NCBI GenBank assembly: GCA_902802585.1
Contig: CADCMR010000022.1
Location: forward strand, 1-45,664
Direction of reading: 5' to 3'
Length of the DNA stretch: 45,664 nucleotides
DNA from: an uncultured bacterium
Lineage (GTDB): Bacteria; Verrucomicrobiota; Lentisphaeria; Victivallales; UBA1829
Numbering within the stretch: position 1 is the stretch's first letter; each line of letters starts with the position of its first letter. Below the pieces are notes generated by a model. That model did no database searches, had not been told where the DNA came from, and saw only the letters and a program-made list of their open reading frames with translations. Of the stretch, positions 41,868-45,664 are shown in pieces. Both the position numbers and the translations under genes were made by a program.

Positions 41868-43298
41868 ATGCCAAGTAAAACCGCGTTGAGAACCCGTGAA
41901 AAAGGAACCGGAACCGTCTATAAGGAAAAGAACCGGTTCTATTTGAAAATCATCATCAACGGCAAGACGAAAACGACAATGCTCCGCAGCGAGGACGGCT
42001 CGCCCTGCACGACCAGGAAAGAAGCGGACAGGGCTGCGGACGGAATGCGAAAGGTCCTTTTTGCTGACACCCTGGAGGAGACCGCTCATTTCGTACAGGA
42101 AGCGAAGCGCCTCAAACGGCAGTCCGGGATGCTCCTCTCGAAAGGCTGGGAAGCCTACCTCCGGCAGACCACGCGACCTGACAGCGGCGATGCGACCCTG
42201 AAGAAGTACAAGAGCATGTACGAGGCCCTTATCCGCTGGATGAGCCAGGAACATCCAAAAAAACAGCTTGTCGTCGATATCGATCATGAGACCGCCATGG
42301 AGTTCATGCAGTCCATATCCGACTCCGGCGATTCCAATATCACGTTCAACAAGTATCTCCTGGCCCTGCGGTTGATATTCAAGCACCTCAAGGCTCCTGC
42401 CGCGCTGGATGTGAATCCGTTTGATGATATTGCCAAGAAGCCGGTCGCTGTCGTCTCCCGGAAACCGTTTACTGAAGAACAGGTCAAGGCGATATTCGAC
42501 GGTTTTGACAACGGCTTTTTCTACGACACCGAGTTTGAAAGCCCCGCAAAGGGCGGCAAACGGAAACGGCTTACAAAGCGGCTCGAATTCAAACCGATGT
42601 TCAAGGACGAAATGCGCGTGCTGCTCCTGCTCTGCTGCTGGACCGGATGTCGTGGACAGGACGGTTGCCTGATGACGTGGGACGAGATTGATCTCAGTCG
42701 GAGGCTGATTACCTACATCCCGCAGAAGACGGCACGGAAAACCGGATACAGGAAAGTCACCCTGCCGATCAAGGATGAACTGTACGATGCTCTGCTGGAT
42801 GCGCTCAAATGGAAAGGCGACAACAAGGTGCGGGAGAACTATATTCTGCCTCATGTCGCGGACAGGTTCAATCGTAATCCCTCCGGCGTTCAAAAAGACG
42901 TGATGAAGATCATCCGTTGTGCAACGGGCGAGGAGACCACGGCAAGCAAAGATCGTTTACAAGGACAGCGTAAACTGGCGGCGAACGTTTACAGCCTCCA
43001 TTCCTTCCGGCATACGTTCGTGTCGTTCTGCGCCAATGCGGGCGTTCCTCTGGCGGTTGTCGCTGAAATCGTTGGACATGGAAATCCGGCCATGACGGAA
43101 CACTACAGCCACATCTCTACTGAAACGAAGCGAGAAGCTGTCCAGGCTCTTCCGTCCGTCCTTCCGCTGCAAGCCAGAGGGGAAGATGACGTGATCGACG
43201 AACCTCTCAGCATCCGCCGACGCGCGATTGTTGAAGCACTGCAGACCGCCGACACGAAAAAGTTGTCCGAGATTGAACGAATACTGAACCTCTTGTAA
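41868..43298 (+). CDS. Tyrosine recombinase (integrase)
   Basis: 476 residues, apparently intact. The start follows AGAAAGGTACGACCG. An N-terminal AP2-like arm-binding part (GTGTVYKEKNRFYLKIIING) is followed by a SAM-like core-binding region (GDATLKKYKSMYEALIRWM) and the catalytic domain. The catalytic residues are R262 (TGCRGQDG), H378 and R381 (HSFRH), H404 (GHGN) and the nucleophile Y413 (EHYSHI). It lies 140 bp inside a tRNA-derived attachment site and faces into the element. The broken integrase at 5990-6840 is a close relative. Confidence 0.95.
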   Translation: MPSKTALRTREKGTGTVYKEKNRFYLKIIINGKTKTTMLRSEDGSPCTTRKEADRAADGMRKVLFADTLEETAHFVQEAKRLKRQSGMLLSKGWEAYLRQTTRPDSGDATLKKYKSMYEALIRWMSQEHPKKQLVVDIDHETAMEFMQSISDSGDSNITFNKYLLALRLIFKHLKAPAALDVNPFDDIAKKPVAVVSRKPFTEEQVKAIFDGFDNGFFYDTEFESPAKGGKRKRLTKRLEFKPMFKDEMRVLLLLCCWTGCRGQDGCLMTWDEIDLSRRLITYIPQKTARKTGYRKVTLPIKDELYDALLDALKWKGDNKVRENYILPHVADRFNRNPSGVQKDVMKIIRCATGEETTASKDRLQGQRKLAANVYSLHSFRHTFVSFCANAGVPLAVVAEIVGHGNPAMTEHYSHISTETKREAVQALPSVLPLQARGEDDVIDEPLSIRRRAIVEALQTADTKKLSEIERILNLL

Positions 43299-43326
43299 TA
43301 TCAGGTTTGACAGAATGACCGTGAAC

Positions 43327-43368
43327 GGGAAGCAGTCCGAGCTGAAAGACGGTCGCTTCCCTTCTTTG
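43327..43368 (+). terminator. Terminator after the integrase
   Basis: GGGAAGC (43327-43333) pairs with GCTTCCC (43355-43361), with an inner CCG/CGG pair, and is followed by TTCTTTG. Confidence 0.55.
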
Positions 43369-43411
43369 TCGTTGACTTGGACCACGTAGGGCCGGATGAT
43401 CTTCCCGAAGT

Positions 43412-43756
43412 CTATGCCTTTTCGATGGGATAGTAGCCACCGGTCTTTAGCGAACCACGGAACTCAATCTTTCCAAGCTCCTTCAGCTTTGAAATCGCCC
43501 GTTTAACCGTTGTCAGACCTTTCCCCACTTTGCCAACGATGGTCGGAGCCTGAATACCGGGGCTCTCGCAGATCGCGTCATAGATTACTTTTAAAGGCTC
43601 ATTTAAAGGCTCATCGTCCCGTTTTTTAGGGCTATTTTTCGGATTTAAAGGCCCATTTAAAGGCCCATCTCCTTTCTTTTTGAGGTGAGCATTCTGATTT
43701 AAAGGTCCATTTAAAGGCTCATTTCCCGTCTGGGGCGCTGATCTGTAGACGTTCAT
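43412..43756 (-). CDS. Small winged-helix protein with PLN-repeat linker
   Basis: 114 residues from an ATG at 43756; a non-ATG start further upstream, overlapping the previous gene, is also possible because SEFLSGIAAEMNV looks coding. Three EPLNGPLN-type blocks (EPLNGPLN, GPLNGPLNP, EPLNEPLK) separated by Lys-rich spacers precede a winged helix: VIYDAICESPGIQAPTIVG, LTTVKRAISKLKELGKIEFRG, YYPIE. The same plan, repeat linker then winged helix, ends the AlbA_2-type regulator upstream. It may therefore be the C-terminal part of a second such regulator whose front was deleted. Confidence 0.55.
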   Translation of the reverse strand: MNVYRSAPQTGNEPLNGPLNQNAHLKKKGDGPLNGPLNPKNSPKKRDDEPLNEPLKVIYDAICESPGIQAPTIVGKVGKGLTTVKRAISKLKELGKIEFRGSLKTGGYYPIEKA

Positions 43757-43781
43757 TTCTGCGGCGATGCCTGACAGGAAT

Positions 43782-45303
43782 TCAGAGGTTAACAACCCAT
43801 TTGCCCTTTTTGGTCGATCCTTCACGGGACAGGATGCCATCTTTGCGGAGTTTGTCAATATGATAACGAACGCCGTCGTCTGTCAGTCCGAGAAGGACAG
43901 CAAGCTCTTTCACTGTTATATGGGGATTCTGCCGGACAGCGTTTATCAGGATTTCTTTGGTAGTACCGCCAGTTTCTTTGGTAGTTTCTTCGGTAGTCCC
44001 ATTGGCGTTTGAGGTGGTTTCTTTGGTAGTTTCTTTGGTAGTACCGCCTTCGTAATCGTAGAACCCTTCCCGGACGAACAGCCGCGCGATGAAGTAGTCA
44101 TGATCCTCGTTCGTCTCGAACTCAGGCAAGGGCGAACCGTTCTGGCTGAGCGCATCCAGTATCTTTTTGAAACCGGTGTTCCTACCCTCGGTCAGGTGCA
44201 GTTCCTTCAGGAACTCGCCGATGCGCCGGTTCCGGTATCTGCGGCTCTTGACCTTGAAAGTCCGCAGTCCCTCCAGCGTCACGGAACGATCCGGTCCCGG
44301 ATGGCTGATGATCTCGATCATGTCTTTCTCTACACGGACCTCAATCGGCTCACGCTCATCGTATCCCTTATGATAAACGGCGTTCGAGAGTGCTTCCTCA
44401 ATCGCCGCATACGGGTAATTGAAGAACCGCTCCACTTCGGCCTTGTCCGGGTTCTTCACGACTTGTTCCGTGATGATCGTGTTGCGGATATAGCGAAGCG
44501 CGGACCGGAGCTGTTCGTGCAGAGGACGAAAGTCTGCTCGATGATCTTGTCCCCTCCATCACCTTCCGGGAACTGCACGACGTCGATTTGAGTGCAGGGA
44601 AAGAACTTTTCCGGTTGCGGGTTGAAGAACATGAGCGCCACGTTCTTCGGCTTGACATATTCCGGCAACGTGGAGATCAGATTCATGTTCGCACAGAGGT
44701 CCTCAAACGCCATGTTGTCTGCTGTGTCGTACAGGGCACTGCCGATTTCCTTGAGGTAGGACTTTATAAGCGTGTAGTTGAGATCGGACATGTCGGCCTC
44801 ATGGTTCACCCGGTCATCAAATGGCGTCCGGTTGGCAAGGCTGAACAGGTCTTTCAGCTCATCGTCATTGGGAATTACGGTGTTTGATGACTTCCGGATG
44901 AAGTAGCAGCGCTCCTTGTCGCCTCGTGCCATCGTCTTCGGGCTGGAATAAGGCCGCGAATCCCCACCGGGACACCAGATGATGATGAACGTCTTTCCGT
45001 CCAGTTCATCCACGCCGATAATGGGCGTGTACAGCGGGCGCATCAGCTTGCACTTCGCAAAGATGTCTTTCTGCCACGCATCGACTTTGTTCACGGGGAC
45101 ACCGGCAAATGGCCGAAGCGGGATGCCGTTCTCTTCCTCCACGCCAATCACGATGTAGCCGCCGCCCAGTTGTCAAGATCATTGGCAAACGCCGTAATGG
45201 TCTTGAGCGAGGCTTCCGGGTCCCATGTTTTCTTGAACTCAATGCGCGCCCACTCGACCACGTTGCCGGAGAGCAGTGTCCGTATGTTTGTCGGAATAGC
45301 CAT
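43782..45303 (-). pseudogene. AlbA_2/RecG-like regulator with two frameshifts
   Basis: The start ATG is at 45303. The N-terminal Schlafen AlbA_2 domain reads [30 protein letters not shown], then [14 protein letters not shown] only after losing a base near 45168. The middle has FIIIWCPGG and CYFIRKSSNT. A second one-base loss lies near 44530, between KIIEQTF and PLHEQLRSALRYIRN. The next part is the RecG C-terminal-like ATPase fold (NYPYAAIEEALSNAVYHKGY), a TTKE-repeat linker and a winged helix (ITVKELAVLLGLTDDGVRYHIDKL). Whole, it would have about 505 residues. Both sites look like single missing bases, so sequencing error is possible. Such proteins are regulators, often on mobile elements. 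Confidence 0.82.
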
Positions 45304-45392
45304 TGTTGTCTCTGCCTGCGTGTCGTGTTTACCCGTGATTGTTGTTCAGCCGTCTTTGAGGGGGAATACGGCTCCTTTTCTCCTGAACAATA

Positions 45393-45421
45393 AACATACA
45401 CCCACGCCCGCGAAAAAGCAA
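45393..45421 (-). promoter_or_regulatory. Possible promoter of the AlbA_2-type regulator
   Basis: TTGCTT (45416-45421), 17 bp and TATGTT (45393-45398) on the minus strand, about 90 bp before the ATG. Confidence 0.45.
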
Positions 45422-45543
45422 GCCGGAATCGGAACAAATCGGCGAAAACATGAAAAGGTACGAATGTCTCGCATGTTGCATAGTCCGTCTTCCTCTGTGC
45501 GTTTGGAGCACTGGTGACAGAAGATGGATTTTAATTGCAAACC

Positions 45544-45560
45544 GTTCGACAGTGTCGAAC
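45544..45560. promoter_or_regulatory. Perfect 17-bp palindrome, candidate operator
   Basis: GTTCGACAGTGTCGAAC has perfect 8-bp arms around one central base. It lies upstream of the regulator and 11 bp before the candidate IS end. Confidence 0.45.
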
Positions 45561-45571
45561 GAATTAGAGTA

Positions 45572-45664
45572 TATCCCTAAATAGAAGCAATCTTTCTCAA
45601 AACTATTATGCTTGCTGCCAGTTGAAGGAGCGCCAAATAGGATGAGGTTGTTTTCTCGAAACGA
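45572..45664 (+). mobile_element. Left end of an insertion sequence running off the window
   Basis: TATCCCTAAATAG (45572-45584) is identical to the sequence at 90-78 on the opposite strand. An ATG at 45642 (MRLFSRN) is 70 bp from the repeat, against 72 bp at the left edge, and follows AAGGAGCGCCAAATAGG. The internal bases are similar but not identical to the left copy. I infer a related IS with its transposase starting here. Confidence 0.45.

Overview
The window reads as one contig from a GC-rich, fermentative, polysaccharide-degrading bacterium, most probably a gut-type member of Lentisphaerota (Victivallis-like) or a close PVC-superphylum relative. This rests on the MoxR/DUF58/VWA/ABC operon style, the DUF1846 protein, the GH115/GH43/GH29/GH3 set and the DUF4372-type transposase. 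It is an inference, because no rRNA gene is present. Both window ends carry what looks like the same IS terminus pointing outward, so the contig probably stops at repeated insertion sequences.

Layout. (1) 0-9.2 kb is an AT-richer accessory block. It holds a nested IS4-family remnant, tRNA-Asn and tRNA-Met, and a five-gene minus-strand island (76-aa ORF, PqqD-like, S26-like, NTP_transf_5, ABC exporter) that resembles peptide natural-product maturation and export. Next come a wrecked prophage (integrase catalytic domain joined to a GpA-type terminase tail) with repeats built on GTCTCATTGAGAC, a multi-spanning GT-C-like protein and a frameshifted Sel1 gene. (2) 9.3-40.7 kb is GC-rich core: a rubredoxin-first rubrerythrin, a family 2 glycosyltransferase, and an eight-gene plus-strand operon (11.1-25.9 kb; GQ-rich DUF4175-like protein, MoxR, membrane protein, ABC ATPase, two membrane proteins, DUF58 and two VWA proteins). 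A hemicellulose group follows (GH43, an NCS2 purine permease, GH115 divergent from GH29, GH3). Last is the minus-strand operon DUF1846-proB-miaB-yfcE. (3) From 41.67 kb to the end is an integrated element. The 3' half of a CAU-anticodon tRNA marks its left attachment site. An intact tyrosine recombinase follows, then a twice-frameshifted AlbA_2/RecG-like regulator and a small winged-helix protein.

How the genes fit together. The core operon is the conserved arrangement in which a MoxR ATPase, DUF58 and VWA membrane proteins probably act on metal or protein complexes at the cell envelope, here fused to an ABC export module. The glycoside hydrolases would act on decorated xylan: GH115 removes glucuronic acid, GH43 and GH3 remove arabinose or xylose, and GH29 removes fucose. 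Nearly all transcription units start from promoters of one narrow type, TTGAAA or TTGATT, then 16-17 bp, then TATATT(AT). That pattern was used to fix several start codons.
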